Below, piece after piece: positions 53,787 to 63,447 of a stretch of DNA of 64,000 bases. The position numbers were made by a program, and so were the translations under genes. The notes below the pieces were generated by a model. That model was given only the letters and a program-made list of their open reading frames with translations, was not told the DNA's origin and made no database searches. The stretch's first letter is position 1. Each line of letters begins with the position of its first letter. Origin of the DNA: Lactobacillus xylocopicola (GTDB lineage Bacteria > Bacillota > Bacilli > Lactobacillales > Lactobacillaceae); the NCBI RefSeq assembly GCF_033096005.1, contig NZ_AP026803.1, positions 788,501 through 852,500 of the forward strand, given 5' to 3'.

Positions 53787-55634
53787 TTATTTTTCGTCCC
53801 AATCAGTGTTAGTTCCATATTCCTCTTCTGCCTGCTTTTCTAGGCTGGCATTGGTCTTAACCACACTATCTTGATACTTACTCTCAATCTCAATACCCAG
53901 GTCGGACAGCTGCTGGTCCGTTACCGGGGCCGGAGCGTGCATCATTGGTTCAGCTGCATTGGCATTCTTAGGAAAGGCTAGAACATCGCGGATGTTATCC
54001 TTTTCGGCTAGCAACATAGCAAAACGATCGAGCCCAATTGCTAAACCAGCATGTGGTGGAAAGCCCATGTCCAGTGCCTCAAGCAGATAACCAAATTGCT
54101 CATAAGCCCGTTTCTTAGAGAAGCCCAGTGCTTTAAGCATCTTTTCCTGGATTGACCGCTTGTGGATCCGGATTGACCCCCCGCCAAGCTCATCTCCGTT
54201 CATGACGATGTCATAGCTGCGGGCATGGGCTTGGTGCGGATCGGTTTCAAGAAGCTTGATCCCCTCGTCATCCGGCATGGTGAAAGGATGGTGCGCTGCG
54301 ATCCATCTGCCAAAGCCCTCATCATACTCAAAGAGCGGCCAATCAACCACCCAGACAAAGTCAAAGACATTTTTAGGAATAATCCCCGTTTCCTTGGCAA
54401 ATGTCCGGCGCAGATAATCGAGTGAATCGCAACAAACTTTCCACTTGTCAGCCACAAAGACCAGCAATTCACCGCCCTCAAGGCCAAATTCGGCCAGCAA
54501 CGCTGACTTGTTAGCAGCAGTTAAAAAGCGGGCAACCGGCCCCGAAAATTCTCCCGCTTCATACTTAACCCAGGCAAGCCCCTTGGCGTGGTATCGCTTA
54601 ATGTAGTCCTGCTTCTTTTCAATTTGCTTACGCGAGTATGCTTTTGCCCCATCCTTAACGGCAATCCCTTTGACAAAACCGCCGTTTGCAATCGCACCAG
54701 CGAAGACTTTAAAGTCACTGTCCTTGAAAACTGGACTCAGATCATGTATTTCCATCCCAAACCGGGTATCCGGCTTGTCCGTACCGTACTTGTTCATCGC
54801 ATCGGTCCAAGAAATACGGGCAATTGGCGTTTTGAGATCAATGTCCATGACATCCTTCATGATTTTTTTCAAGAGACCCTCAGTGTAATCCTGCACCTGC
54901 TGCTCATCAGTAAAGGATGTCTCCAAATCAATCTGGGTAAATTCAGGTTGGCGGTCGCCCCGCAAGTCCTCGTCGCGGAAGCACCGGGCCAGCTGGTAGT
55001 ATTTGTCAAAGCCTGCTCCCATGAGCAATTGCTTAAATAATTGGGGTGACTGCGGCAGAGCATAAAAACTGCCAGGATAAATTCGTGATGGTACCAGATA
55101 GTCCCGCGCACCTTCTGGTGATGACTTGCCGAGAATCGGAGTTTCAATATTGATAAAGCCATTTTCATCGAAGAATTCGTGAGTGGCGCGCAAGATTTTT
55201 GCCCGCAACATAATTGCCTGTTGTAGTGCAGGACGCCGCAGGTCAAGGTAGCGGTATTTCAACCGTAATTGTTCACCTACTTCGGCATCGTTCTTGATTT
55301 CAAAGGGCGGATTCTGCGACTTATTTAAAACCGTGATATCGTCAGCGGTCACTTCGACTTCACCGGTTTTCATGTCTGGATTGGCACTGGCCCGCTTCAC
55401 TACCGTCCCCTTAACCTGAATAACGTCCTCACTCCCTAAGGATTCCGCTAAGGTCATTAATTCAGGGCCTGAATCATGGTTCACCACTACCTGTACTAGC
55501 CCTTCACGGTCACGCAGGTCGATAAAGAGAAGGTTGCCCAAATTGCGAATTCGTTGCACCCAACCATACAAATTAACTTCTTGATCAAGGTATTGAGCAG
55601 TAATATTACCGCAGTAGTCTGTTCTTTTTTCCAT
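53787..55634 (-). CDS. aspS: Aspartyl-tRNA synthetase
   Basis: A 615-residue bacterial-type AspRS with an N-terminal OB fold ([20 protein letters not shown] near 24-43), class II motif 2 [19 protein letters not shown] near 217-235, the bacterial GAD insertion domain (about 290-430) and motif 3 [14 protein letters not shown] near 550-563. It charges tRNA-Asp; whether it also charges tRNA-Asn cannot be told, but asnS is present. It is 2 nt downstream of hisS and under the same T-box. Confidence 0.97.
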   Translation of the reverse strand: MEKRTDYCGNITAQYLDQEVNLYGWVQRIRNLGNLLFIDLRDREGLVQVVVNHDSGPELMTLAESLGSEDVIQVKGTVVKRASANPDMKTGEVEVTADDITVLNKSQNPPFEIKNDAEVGEQLRLKYRYLDLRRPALQQAIMLRAKILRATHEFFDENGFINIETPILGKSSPEGARDYLVPSRIYPGSFYALPQSPQLFKQLLMGAGFDKYYQLARCFRDEDLRGDRQPEFTQIDLETSFTDEQQVQDYTEGLLKKIMKDVMDIDLKTPIARISWTDAMNKYGTDKPDTRFGMEIHDLSPVFKDSDFKVFAGAIANGGFVKGIAVKDGAKAYSRKQIEKKQDYIKRYHAKGLAWVKYEAGEFSGPVARFLTAANKSALLAEFGLEGGELLVFVADKWKVCCDSLDYLRRTFAKETGIIPKNVFDFVWVVDWPLFEYDEGFGRWIAAHHPFTMPDDEGIKLLETDPHQAHARSYDIVMNGDELGGGSIRIHKRSIQEKMLKALGFSKKRAYEQFGYLLEALDMGFPPHAGLAIGLDRFAMLLAEKDNIRDVLAFPKNANAAEPMMHAPAPVTDQQLSDLGIEIESKYQDSVVKTNASLEKQAEEEYGTNTDWDEK

Positions 55635-55636
55635 TT

Positions 55637-56923
55637 TTAATCCTTCAATTGCTCCATCATTTTTTCCATCTGGTCAACATTTTCTAAGTTAAGATCAACT
55701 GTTTTACCATCCGCTAGGCGCTTAACGTTCAAAATACCGTTGGCCAGTTCCTGGGCCCCCAACGTAATTACGTATTTGGCCTGGGCCCGGTCGGCCTTTT
55801 TGAACTGAGCCTTGAGCTTCTTTTGCTCAACGTCGTACTGGGCACTAAAGCCCTGCCGGCGCAAACTGCGGGCAATCTCAACGGCCTTACCTGCAGTACC
55901 TTCGCCAATATTGGTAATAAAGAAGTCAATGCCTTGATCTTCAAACAACTGCGGGTTTTGCTTTTCTAAGACCAGCATCAGGCGTTCTTCCCCGATGCCA
56001 AAGCCAACAGCCGGTGTATGTGGTCCGTCGAATTCTTCAACCAGGTTATCGTACCGGCCTCCGCCTAAAATTGTCGTCGCAGACTCCCACAGGCTCTTAT
56101 CTTCGACCATGAATTCATAAATAATACCAGAATAGTAGTCCAAGCCACGCACCAGGTCGTTATCAATCACATAGTCAATCCCCAAACGGTCGAGCATCTG
56201 CGTAATCTGGGCAAAGTTGGCCTTGGTTGCTTCATCTAAGTAATCAATGATCTTCGGAGCTGCTGCCAAAAAGCGCTTGTCTTGGTCATCTTTTGAATCC
56301 AAAATGCGTAAGGGATTTTTCTCCAAGCGCCGCTTAGAGTCATCTGATAGTTGGTCTCTTAATGGAGTAAAGTAATTGACCAGGGCATCACGGTAATCAT
56401 GCCGGACCTGGGCATTGCCTAAAGTATTAAGGTGCAACTCATAGTTTTTCACCCCTAGTTCAGCTAATAAATCGTGGCCCAACATAATGCTTTCAACATC
56501 GGACAAAGGGTTGCTAGCACCAAAGCTCTCAATACCAATCTGGTGGAATTCCCGTTGCCGGCCGGCTTGTGGGCGCTCGTAACGAAAAGTCGATTGGATG
56601 TAGTAGACGTTAAAGGGCTTAGCCTTTTCTGGTGCATATAATTTATCTTCCACATAGGCCCGTACTACCCCGGCTGTTCCTTCGGGCCGTAAGGCGATGT
56701 GGCGGCCGCCCTTGTCTTCGAAGTCATACATCTCCTTTTCGACGACATCAGAAGTTTCACCGCTCGATCGCGCAAAAACTTCATAATTTTCAAAAGTCGG
56801 GGTCCGCATCTCCCGGTAATTTGCCCGTTTTAAAAAGTCGCGGACAGTCTGTTCAACCTGTTCCCAAGAGCCAGACTGCTCTGGCAAGATGTCGACTGTT
56901 CCTTTTGGTCTTTGAACTCTCAT
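55637..56923 (-). CDS. hisS: Histidyl-tRNA synthetase
   Basis: A 428-residue class II synthetase. Motif 1 is within [18 protein letters not shown] near 29-46, the ATP-binding [12 protein letters not shown] is near 78-89, and motif 2 is [18 protein letters not shown] near 112-129. The histidine-specific signatures are [10 protein letters not shown] near 257-266 and a C-terminal anticodon-binding domain from about 330. It is the first gene of a hisS-aspS operon behind a T-box leader. The ATG has an AAAAGGAAG site 7 nt upstream. Confidence 0.97.
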   Translation of the reverse strand: MRVQRPKGTVDILPEQSGSWEQVEQTVRDFLKRANYREMRTPTFENYEVFARSSGETSDVVEKEMYDFEDKGGRHIALRPEGTAGVVRAYVEDKLYAPEKAKPFNVYYIQSTFRYERPQAGRQREFHQIGIESFGASNPLSDVESIMLGHDLLAELGVKNYELHLNTLGNAQVRHDYRDALVNYFTPLRDQLSDDSKRRLEKNPLRILDSKDDQDKRFLAAAPKIIDYLDEATKANFAQITQMLDRLGIDYVIDNDLVRGLDYYSGIIYEFMVEDKSLWESATTILGGGRYDNLVEEFDGPHTPAVGFGIGEERLMLVLEKQNPQLFEDQGIDFFITNIGEGTAGKAVEIARSLRRQGFSAQYDVEQKKLKAQFKKADRAQAKYVITLGAQELANGILNVKRLADGKTVDLNLENVDQMEKMMEQLKD

Positions 56924-56944
56924 TTATTTCTTCCTTTTACTACA

Positions 56945-57140
56945 ACTAAAAAGCGCCCTTGAATGAATCAAGGGCGCTTTGAATTAGCACGGTACCACCT
57001 TTTGCTTGCTGCGAATAACGCTCGCGAAACGATTATTATCTGATAAAGGGGTCACAGTTAGTTTTTATCTGCTCTTTTCACCCTAGGAAGCAGTCTCTAA
57101 AATAAAAATGCTAAACTTCAATCTTCGTCATTGATAATTC
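56945..57140 (-). promoter_or_regulatory. T-box riboswitch of hisS-aspS
   Basis: The minus strand has the T-box core AGGTGGTACCGTG at 56988-57000, followed by the terminator AAAGCGCCCTTGA/TCAAGGGCGCTTT (56950-56962 with 56968-56980) and a T-run. Stem I is recognisable from TTATCAATGACGAAGATT onward. The best specifier candidate is GAC (Asp) at 57051-57053. No CAC or CAT is found on that side of stem I. The variable T-box base is U, which can pair with G73 of tRNA-Asp but not with C73 of tRNA-His. Confidence 0.9.
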
Positions 57141-57146
57141 TTTTTT

Positions 57147-57175
57147 AGAATATATTTTTACCAGTAAAAAGTCAA
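57147..57175 (-). promoter_or_regulatory. Promoter of hisS-aspS
   Basis: TTGACT (57170-57175), a 17-nt spacer and TATTCT (57147-57152) on the minus strand form a good sigma-A promoter directly before the T-box leader. Confidence 0.75.
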
Positions 57176-57201
57176 CCTGGAAAGCTATTTAATGGCAACT
57201 T

Positions 57202-57639
57202 TTACTGGTCAAGAACAATCGTGAACGGTCCATCATTTTCCAGGCTAACCTGCATGTCTGCCCCGAATTGCCCCGTTTCGACAGTTAAACCAGCTTGCCT
57301 TAATTCTTGATTAAAAACTGCCCACAATTCAGCTGACTTAGGCGGCCGCATTGCTTGCGTAAAACTGGGCCGGTTACCCTTTTTGGTGTCAGCTAACAAG
57401 GTGAACTGACTGACACTCAAGATTTTTCCGCCAACCTCCTTGATTGCTAGGTTAGTCTTACCGTGCTCATCTTCAAAAATACGCATTTTGGTAATCTTGG
57501 CGGCTGCTTTCCTGACCTGGTCAAGTTCATCGCCCTCCTTTAGACCGACTAGGAGTAAGTAGCCACGGTCAATCTGGCCCACGGTCTTATCTGCAATTGC
57601 CACCTTAGCCCAGTTAACTCTTTGAATTACTACTCGCAT
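57202..57639 (-). CDS. dtd: D-aminoacyl-tRNA deacylase
   Basis: A 145-residue enzyme that frees tRNAs mischarged with D-amino acids (and Gly on tRNA-Ala). The active-site signatures are [11 protein letters not shown] near 73-83 and the cross-subunit Gly-Pro motif, here [11 protein letters not shown] at the C-terminus, together with the opening MRVVIQRV. Its start overlaps the rsh stop as TAATG. The rsh-dtd pair next to hisS-aspS is conserved in Firmicutes. Confidence 0.95.
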   Translation of the reverse strand: MRVVIQRVNWAKVAIADKTVGQIDRGYLLLVGLKEGDELDQVRKAAAKITKMRIFEDEHGKTNLAIKEVGGKILSVSQFTLLADTKKGNRPSFTQAMRPPKSAELWAVFNQELRQAGLTVETGQFGADMQVSLENDGPFTIVLDQ

Positions 57640-59879
57640 TAATTGTCTGCCCTCCGTGTTTCATAAACGTCTGGAATATCGCGTAATTTAGTCAAAATAC
57701 TATCAAGTTGAGATGAATTGTTAACGGCAACCGTTGCATAAATATGGGCAATGTTTTCTTCATTAACTTTACCAGACAGGTTGTTAATGTTAGGGGTAAG
57801 TGAATTTAGTTTGGTCAAAACATCACTTAACAGGCGGCTACGATTATAACCAAAAACCTCAATGTTGGCATTAAAGTTCTGGCCGCTATTTTCGCCCACA
57901 TTTTCCCATGCTACTTCAATTAATCGGCCTTGACTGCCATCATTGGCAGTGATATTGCGGCAATCTGAACGATGAATCGTTACCCCGCGTCCTTTGGTCA
58001 CGTAACCGACAATGGCATCGCCTGGAACGGGATTACAACACTTGGCCAAGTGTAACATTAGGTCACTGATTCCTTGAATCATGACCCCATTCTTATGCTT
58101 GATCTTCATCGTCGCAGCTGAATTTTTGTGGTCTTGCGGCTTGGAAGCAGACTTTTGCCCTGAATTTAAAATTTCTTCTTCCAGCTGCTGCTGTTTCTTC
58201 AACTCATCTGCCCGGCGGAGGTCGGCCGTTAGCCGATTTACGACACTGGTTGCCGACAAGTCGCCAAAGCCAACGGCAGCATACATTTCATCCGTTGTAT
58301 GGTAGTTTAACTGTTCTAAAATTTGTTCAAGGTGATCCTTATCCAGAAATTCCTTAGGGGACAGATCCTGCTGACGTAGCTTGTCGTTAATCATCTGTTC
58401 GCCCTGTTCAATACTATTTTCACGATCAAGATTACGGAAATAGCGGCGAATCTTATTGCGTGCCCGCGAAGTTTTGACCATATCAACCCAATCACGAGAA
58501 GGCTTAGCATTTGATTGGGTCATAATGTCGATGACATCACCATTTTTTAACTTATAATCAAGTGGCACTAACTTACCATTAACTTTCGCGCCAACAGCGT
58601 GTCCACCAACCTGAGTATGGATTTCATAAGCAAAGTCAAGTGTTACTGAGCCCTTAGGTAGTTCGTAGACTTCTCCTTTAGGCGTGAACACATAAACACG
58701 ATCTGAAAAGATTTCACTCTTAACGTTCTTCATGAACTCGCCAGCATCTTGCGTTTCATCCTTTAGTTCCAGAATTTCCCGCACCATGTCTAACTTTTCA
58801 TTTGAACTTGTTTGTGCTACTCCAGTTGTATTGCCGCGCTTGTATGCCCAATGGGCAGCAACTCCGTATTCGGCAATCTCATGCATCTGTTCTGTCCTGA
58901 TCTGAATTTCCAGCGGCCGGCCACCAGGGCCAATGATAGTAGTGTGCAACGATTGGTAACCATTAACCTTAGGGACTGCAATGTAATCCTTAAAGCGTCC
59001 TGGCATTGGTTTCCACTTCGTATGAACTGCCCCCAAAACGGCATAGCAATCCTTAACGCTTTTAACTATTACCCGCACTGCCAGCAAGTCATAGATATCA
59101 TTAAAGTCCTTGTGCTTGTTGACCATCTTTTTGTAGATCGAGTAGATATGCTTAGGTCGGCCGTATATTTCGTACTTAATACCCAAACTATCTAAACTAG
59201 CTTTCAAAGTCTTAATTGCATCTTGAATATACCCTTCACGTTCACTGCGCTTTGAATTCATTAGGTTAACAATCTTATAGTAGGATTCGGGATTTAAGTA
59301 GTGAAAGCTCATGTCTTCCAGTTCCCACTTAATTGTCCCGATTCCCAGCCGGTCAGCCAGGGGTGCATAAATATCCATTGTTTCCGAAGCAATCCGGCGC
59401 TGCTTGTCAGGGCGCAAGTGCTCCAGAGTATGCATGTTATGGAGCCGGTCGGCTAGCTTAACCATAATTACTCGGATGTCCTTAGCCATTGCAATCAACA
59501 TTTTACGGTGATTTTCAGCTAAAAATTCCTGGTGTGACTTATATTCGTACTTATTCAACTTAGTGACGCCATCAACCATGAAGGCAACGTCCTTACCAAA
59601 GTTTGCTTTGATATCGGCATTAGTAACAGGTGTATCTTCAACTGTGTCGTGTAAAAAACCTGCCGCAATTGTATCCGGATCAAGACTCAATTTGGCTAAA
59701 GTGCCTGCCACCTGCGTTGGGTGAACGATATAGGGCTGGCCCGACGCCCGCTTTTGTCCTTGGTGCGCTTCTTTGGCAAAGTCATATGCTTTTTCGACAA
59801 AAGCAATTTGTTCCGCTGACATATATTTTTTACAAGCGGCAAGCACTTGCTCATGCGTCATTTCCTTGTATTTCGACAT
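57639..59879 (-). CDS. relA: RelA/SpoT homologue (ppGpp synthetase/hydrolase)
   Basis: A 746-residue bifunctional Rsh protein of the stringent response. The HD hydrolase region has [12 protein letters not shown] near 67-78 and [14 protein letters not shown] near 138-151. The synthetase region has [10 protein letters not shown] near 243-252, [13 protein letters not shown] near 259-271 and [13 protein letters not shown] near 307-319. A TGS domain ([17 protein letters not shown]) starts near 397, a CC/zinc-finger-like block with [12 protein letters not shown] is near 605, and an ACT domain ends the protein. Both enzymatic halves look intact. An AGAAGGG site lies before the ATG. Confidence 0.96.
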   Translation of the reverse strand: MSKYKEMTHEQVLAACKKYMSAEQIAFVEKAYDFAKEAHQGQKRASGQPYIVHPTQVAGTLAKLSLDPDTIAAGFLHDTVEDTPVTNADIKANFGKDVAFMVDGVTKLNKYEYKSHQEFLAENHRKMLIAMAKDIRVIMVKLADRLHNMHTLEHLRPDKQRRIASETMDIYAPLADRLGIGTIKWELEDMSFHYLNPESYYKIVNLMNSKRSEREGYIQDAIKTLKASLDSLGIKYEIYGRPKHIYSIYKKMVNKHKDFNDIYDLLAVRVIVKSVKDCYAVLGAVHTKWKPMPGRFKDYIAVPKVNGYQSLHTTIIGPGGRPLEIQIRTEQMHEIAEYGVAAHWAYKRGNTTGVAQTSSNEKLDMVREILELKDETQDAGEFMKNVKSEIFSDRVYVFTPKGEVYELPKGSVTLDFAYEIHTQVGGHAVGAKVNGKLVPLDYKLKNGDVIDIMTQSNAKPSRDWVDMVKTSRARNKIRRYFRNLDRENSIEQGEQMINDKLRQQDLSPKEFLDKDHLEQILEQLNYHTTDEMYAAVGFGDLSATSVVNRLTADLRRADELKKQQQLEEEILNSGQKSASKPQDHKNSAATMKIKHKNGVMIQGISDLMLHLAKCCNPVPGDAIVGYVTKGRGVTIHRSDCRNITANDGSQGRLIEVAWENVGENSGQNFNANIEVFGYNRSRLLSDVLTKLNSLTPNINNLSGKVNEENIAHIYATVAVNNSSQLDSILTKLRDIPDVYETRRADN

Positions 59880-59890
59880 AAAAGACCCTT

Positions 59891-60244
59891 CTATTTGTAT
59901 ATTTGTTTGTCCATCAGGCCAAAAATTTCAAAAATTAAATAAATCAACCCAAACAGGTAGTTGTAATTTGCATACTTAAATAAAACAAGCAAGCAAAAAC
60001 AAACTGGTAAAAATAGCAACCAGTAGCGCTTTAGGTTGATTGTTTTAACTAAATTACCCACGTGATAGCTGATGATGCTATTAACCAGAACAAATAAGAT
60101 GCCAACCCGAACCGTTGTCAGTATTCGTAGTAAACTGAAAATCAGCGGTAGTATGACCACTAACAGCGACCACCAGATTACTGGCATCGGCTGATATTGA
60201 TTTACCTTTCGAATAAATGGTATGTGCTTAAGTTTATCAATCAA
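59891..60244 (-). CDS. Small membrane protein of unknown function
   Basis: A 117-residue protein that I do not recognise, with four hydrophobic segments near residues 24-42, 46-60, 74-90 and 93-110 and a short basic N-terminus. The start is a TTG at 60244 with AAGGA about 9 nt upstream; no ATG is available before the first helix except one inside it. It lies between prmA and rsh on the same strand, 12 nt before rsh, so it may be co-transcribed with rsh. No function can be proposed. Confidence 0.6.
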   Translation of the reverse strand: MIDKLKHIPFIRKVNQYQPMPVIWWSLLVVILPLIFSLLRILTTVRVGILFVLVNSIISYHVGNLVKTINLKRYWLLFLPVCFCLLVLFKYANYNYLFGLIYLIFEIFGLMDKQIYK

Positions 60245-60277
60245 TTTGCTAATTCCTTACTTAGTCTTAGATTCATA

Positions 60278-61234
60278 TTATAACTCTTCTTGATCTTCTT
60301 TTCTCTCAATTACTAAGCCAACCCACCGTTCTTGTTTCATCGTAAGGGTAATCTGAAAACCATGTTGGTCAAGGGCCTGCTTGATTTTGTCGAGCTGCAA
60401 GTAATCGATCCCAGAAAAAATGACTTGCCCGCCATTATTTAAATGTTCATCCAATTGCGGAATTAAATCAAGCAAAATCTCTGCCAAAATATTAGCCACA
60501 ATCAGGTCATACTTGCCCGATACTCCTGCCAGTAGGCTAGTCTGCCTAATATCAATGTTAGTCAGCTGGTTTAAGGCAATATTTTCGTGAGCAGCTGTAA
60601 TTGCCTCATCAGAAATGTCAGTTGCGAGTACTTGCTCGGCTCCCAAAAGGGCAGCTGCAATTGCCAAAATCCCCGACCCGGTACCAACATCGACTATCTT
60701 CATGGGCTTGATTAGAGCTCGTTCCAGCCCCATCAGAGCTAGCTGAGTAGTGGTATGATTACCTGTGCCAAAGGCCAGGCCCGGATCTAACTTGATTAGT
60801 TGCTGATCATTAAATTGGGGCTGGTATTTTTCCCATTCTGGTACAATCGCCAAATGCCGCGAAAGGTTAAGTACATGATAGAATTTTTGCCAAACGGTAT
60901 TCCAATCCTCGTCCTCAATATAACTGGCACTTACCTGGGCTGGGCCAGTTGCCAGGCCAAGCTGCTGCAGTTCCTTCAACTTGGTTCGATACTCATTGAT
61001 TAAGTGCTCACGATCACGTTCCCCACTGAAGTAAGCCATAAACTGTAGGTCGTCAGGTAAGTTGGCGATTTCAGCTAGCTCAACTACAGTTGCATCATGC
61101 TTCCAGCCTGCTTCTTCAAAGTCAGACCGCCGCCGCACTTCAATTCCCTGACTCTGTAATACGTCTTGACTATAGCTAGTCAGCGCGTCTTCCACCTCGT
61201 GGCTGGTCTCTACTTTGATCACTAACAACTTCAT
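60278..61234 (-). CDS. prmA: Ribosomal protein L11 methyltransferase
   Basis: A 318-residue SAM-dependent enzyme that trimethylates ribosomal protein L11. The N-terminal substrate-binding domain covers about 1-100 with YIEDEDWNTVWQKFYHVL near 93-110. The SAM domain has LDPGLAFGTGNHTTTQLAL near 149-167, IVDVGTGSGILAIAA near 180-194, and the catalytic VANILAEILLDL near 244-255. The ATG at 61232-61234 has AAGGGG 7 nt upstream; the frame is open 40 codons further into the divergent intergenic region, but those residues are not family-like. Confidence 0.95.
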   Translation of the reverse strand: MKLLVIKVETSHEVEDALTSYSQDVLQSQGIEVRRRSDFEEAGWKHDATVVELAEIANLPDDLQFMAYFSGERDREHLINEYRTKLKELQQLGLATGPAQVSASYIEDEDWNTVWQKFYHVLNLSRHLAIVPEWEKYQPQFNDQQLIKLDPGLAFGTGNHTTTQLALMGLERALIKPMKIVDVGTGSGILAIAAALLGAEQVLATDISDEAITAAHENIALNQLTNIDIRQTSLLAGVSGKYDLIVANILAEILLDLIPQLDEHLNNGGQVIFSGIDYLQLDKIKQALDQHGFQITLTMKQERWVGLVIERKEDQEEL

Positions 61235-61295
61235 CGTTCTACCCCTTTTTGTTTTTCTTTTATCAATGCTATGATTAATGGTGGTGATATTAACT

Positions 61296-61796
61296 ATGTC
61301 TAAAAAGAAACAGAAAATTGAAAAAACCCTCGTCGAGAAAATACTTGATCGCAACCAGATTCCCTACCATCAAACGGTCTTTGCTACTCACGCAGATGCA
61401 GGCGGTGTAGCCCAAATGGATACTTCTATTTTAAACGAGAATGAACATTTGGTCTACAAGACACTGGTCTGCACTGGCAACAAAACTGGTGTGGTGGTTG
61501 GTGTTATTCCGGTAACAGCCCATTTGAGTATGAAGAAGTTGGCCCAGCATTCTGGTAATAAGAAGTGTGAGCTACTCCCGCTAAAGGACCTTGAACGGAC
61601 TACAGGCTACGTCCATGGGGCCAACACCCCAATCGGCATCTACTTCAAACATCACTTTCCAATTTTTCTTGATGAAAGTATGGAAAATGAAGCAGAGATT
61701 GCCGTTTCCAGTGGCAAAGTTGGGCGCAGCGTTTTTCTAGATCCGCATGATTTGCAAAAAGTTACCGCTGGAATCTTTGGTGATTTGTTAGAATAA
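61296..61796 (+). CDS. YbaK/EbsC-type aminoacyl-tRNA deacylase
   Basis: A 166-residue editing-type deacylase; relatives hydrolyse Cys-tRNA(Pro). The family pattern includes KTLVCTGNKTGVVVGVIPV near 63-81, with the conserved Lys, then HLSMKKLAQHSGNKKCEL near 84-101, and the GVHGANTPIG-like block (GYVHGANTPIGIYFK) near 111-125. I start at the ATG of MSKKKQK (61296), preceded by GGTGGTGAT; an ATG six codons earlier overlaps that site. An extended -10 (TGCTATGAT) lies 20 nt further upstream. It diverges from prmA. The citrate regulator follows but with a separate binding site. Confidence 0.88.
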   Translation: MSKKKQKIEKTLVEKILDRNQIPYHQTVFATHADAGGVAQMDTSILNENEHLVYKTLVCTGNKTGVVVGVIPVTAHLSMKKLAQHSGNKKCELLPLKDLERTTGYVHGANTPIGIYFKHHFPIFLDESMENEAEIAVSSGKVGRSVFLDPHDLQKVTAGIFGDLLE

Positions 61797-61878
61797 AGGT
61801 TCCTGCTTGGGCGGTAGCAATAGCTGCCAGAACATATTGGTAAAGATAATTAATGAAGCAAAGATAAGGACGATCAAA

Positions 61879-62823
61879 ATGACATTATTAACTGATGAAC
61901 AACTAGCAAATATCGCACATGATTATTTTCTCAGTAAGTTAAACATTGCCGATATTTCCAAGAAATACAACCTTTCCCGCTACCTAATTACAAAGGCAAT
62001 CGAAGAAGCCCAAGACAAGGGGATTGTCAAAATCAGCATTTACCAAAGCCCCAAACGCGCCGAAAAACTGGAAAAAGAACTGCAACGTCTGTTTAACCTG
62101 AAAGAAGTATACATCTTAACGGACTTGGAAACTAAAAACCAAGATAATGAGATGATTGTTAATTATGCCGCTAAACAGATTCAAAATTACGCTAAGTCCG
62201 CACACGTCATTGGCCTAACTTGGGGTACGTTGTTGAAGGACATTATTAACAACTTTTCCGAAACCAATCAGGAAAATCTAACCTTCGTTCAGCTTTTGGG
62301 CCAGGCTGTCAATTCGAGTAAACGAAAAAATCAACTAGTCCAAGAGGCTGCAGACAAGTTTAACGCCCAAAGTCTGACCTTCCCGGCCCCGTTATATGCA
62401 ATCAACCCGGACCTGGTACAGAATATCAAGCAGGAACCCTATTACCAGTATATTGAACACTTCTTTGCGCAGATCGACCTTGCTTTTGCTAGTATCGGAA
62501 CAGTTCAGTCCCTTGAATCAGGCCAGTTTTTTATGGACCATTATGCAGACCACCTGTTTGAACCGGGGAAACAGGAAGAAATTGCCGGTATTATCTTTGG
62601 TCGCCCCTATGACATTAAGGGTAACTTTTACCAGCCGCTTGAAGCCCACATTTCTGGCATTAGTCTTGATGACATTATGCGCATCCCTAACCGCTTTGTG
62701 ACGGTGAAGAACCGCTTTAAGGAAGATGCCCTACTCGGCGCACTTAGAAGCGGAGTAATCACCCACTTGCTAACAACTAGTGGCATTGCAGAGCGCGTAT
62801 TACACAAAAATCAGCAGCTCTAA
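61879..62823 (+). CDS. SorC/DeoR-type regulator, probably of citrate lyase genes (CitR/CitI-like)
   Basis: A 314-residue regulator with an N-terminal helix-turn-helix (LNIADISKKYNLSRYLITKAIEEA near 19-42) and a sugar-phosphate-isomerase-like effector domain of the SorC family (VIGLTWGTLLKDI near 112-124, FAQIDLAFASIGTV near 205-218, ISGISLDDIMRIPNRFVTV near 262-280). The role in citrate control is inferred from the adjacent citX and citF; CitI of Weissella is a SorC-type activator of such a cluster. The ATG at 61879 has ATAAGGAC 8 nt upstream. It converges on citX, and the two stop codons overlap. Confidence 0.85.
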   Translation: MTLLTDEQLANIAHDYFLSKLNIADISKKYNLSRYLITKAIEEAQDKGIVKISIYQSPKRAEKLEKELQRLFNLKEVYILTDLETKNQDNEMIVNYAAKQIQNYAKSAHVIGLTWGTLLKDIINNFSETNQENLTFVQLLGQAVNSSKRKNQLVQEAADKFNAQSLTFPAPLYAINPDLVQNIKQEPYYQYIEHFFAQIDLAFASIGTVQSLESGQFFMDHYADHLFEPGKQEEIAGIIFGRPYDIKGNFYQPLEAHISGISLDDIMRIPNRFVTVKNRFKEDALLGALRSGVITHLLTTSGIAERVLHKNQQL

Positions 62824-63371
62824 CAAAATGTCTGGGCAAAAATTTTACTAATGTATTCCTGCATTTCTGCTACGGAGTGCCGCCGCGAGCGCGCACACTC
62901 TTTGGCTGGCCGGTTGCATAAAAAGCATTTGCGCGGTAACAGACCATTATCCAAACGAGATAGGGCCTGTTTTTGGTTTTGCACCAGCACATCAGCGTCA
63001 AACAAACGGTTAATTTCAGCTGCATCTTCAAAGGCTATGGCCAGCTGTTTAACCTTGGCGGCGTCTACTTTTAAGATGTAAAACTGCTCACAGCCAGTTT
63101 CTTGATGCCAAGTTGCAAACGTTGTGTAGGCAAATTGTTTTTCCTGGAGCCGCTCTTCTAGGTCAGAGATGCCTGCTGCAAATAATTTCTGCAAGTAGCG
63201 GTTATTTTTGATTGGTCCTGGAATATTGAGCTTAACATCAAGCAGGGTTGCCTGGGGATACTGCTGAAAGGCTTTTCTTTGTAATGCCAGTCGGTCATCC
63301 CGATTGGCTAATACCGCCTTAATATCCTGTTCTCGACCCGCTAGAAAGATTGACTTACTCATTGCAGTCAC
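62820..63371 (-). CDS. citX: Holo-citrate lyase synthase CitX
   Basis: A 183-residue transferase that attaches the phosphoribosyl-dephospho-CoA prosthetic group to the citrate lyase acyl carrier subunit. The family ending PRKCFLCNRPAKECARSRRH is at about 149-168, and ATLLDVKLNIPGPIKN near 41-56 is also typical. The GTG at 63371 fits the AGAGGG spacing, but an ATG three codons later (63362) is equally possible. Its gene lies behind the citF terminator and shares 4 nt with the end of the convergent regulator gene. citG is not in view. Confidence 0.92.
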   Translation of the reverse strand: MTAMSKSIFLAGREQDIKAVLANRDDRLALQRKAFQQYPQATLLDVKLNIPGPIKNNRYLQKLFAAGISDLEERLQEKQFAYTTFATWHQETGCEQFYILKVDAAKVKQLAIAFEDAAEINRLFDADVLVQNQKQALSRLDNGLLPRKCFLCNRPAKECARSRRHSVAEMQEYISKIFAQTFC

Positions 63372-63402
63372 GTCACCACCCTCTTTTAAATATTATCACT
63401 AA

Positions 63403-63443
63403 AAAAACGTGAAAATCGGCTTTGAACTTATTTTCACGTTTTT
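63403..63443 (-). terminator. Terminator between citF and citX
   Basis: AAAAACGTGAAAAT (63403-63416) pairs perfectly with ATTTTCACGTTTTT (63430-63443), a 14-bp stem with a 13-nt loop. On the minus strand a T-run follows, so citX would be expressed only by partial read-through or its own promoter. Confidence 0.85.
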
Positions 63444-63447
63444 AATT

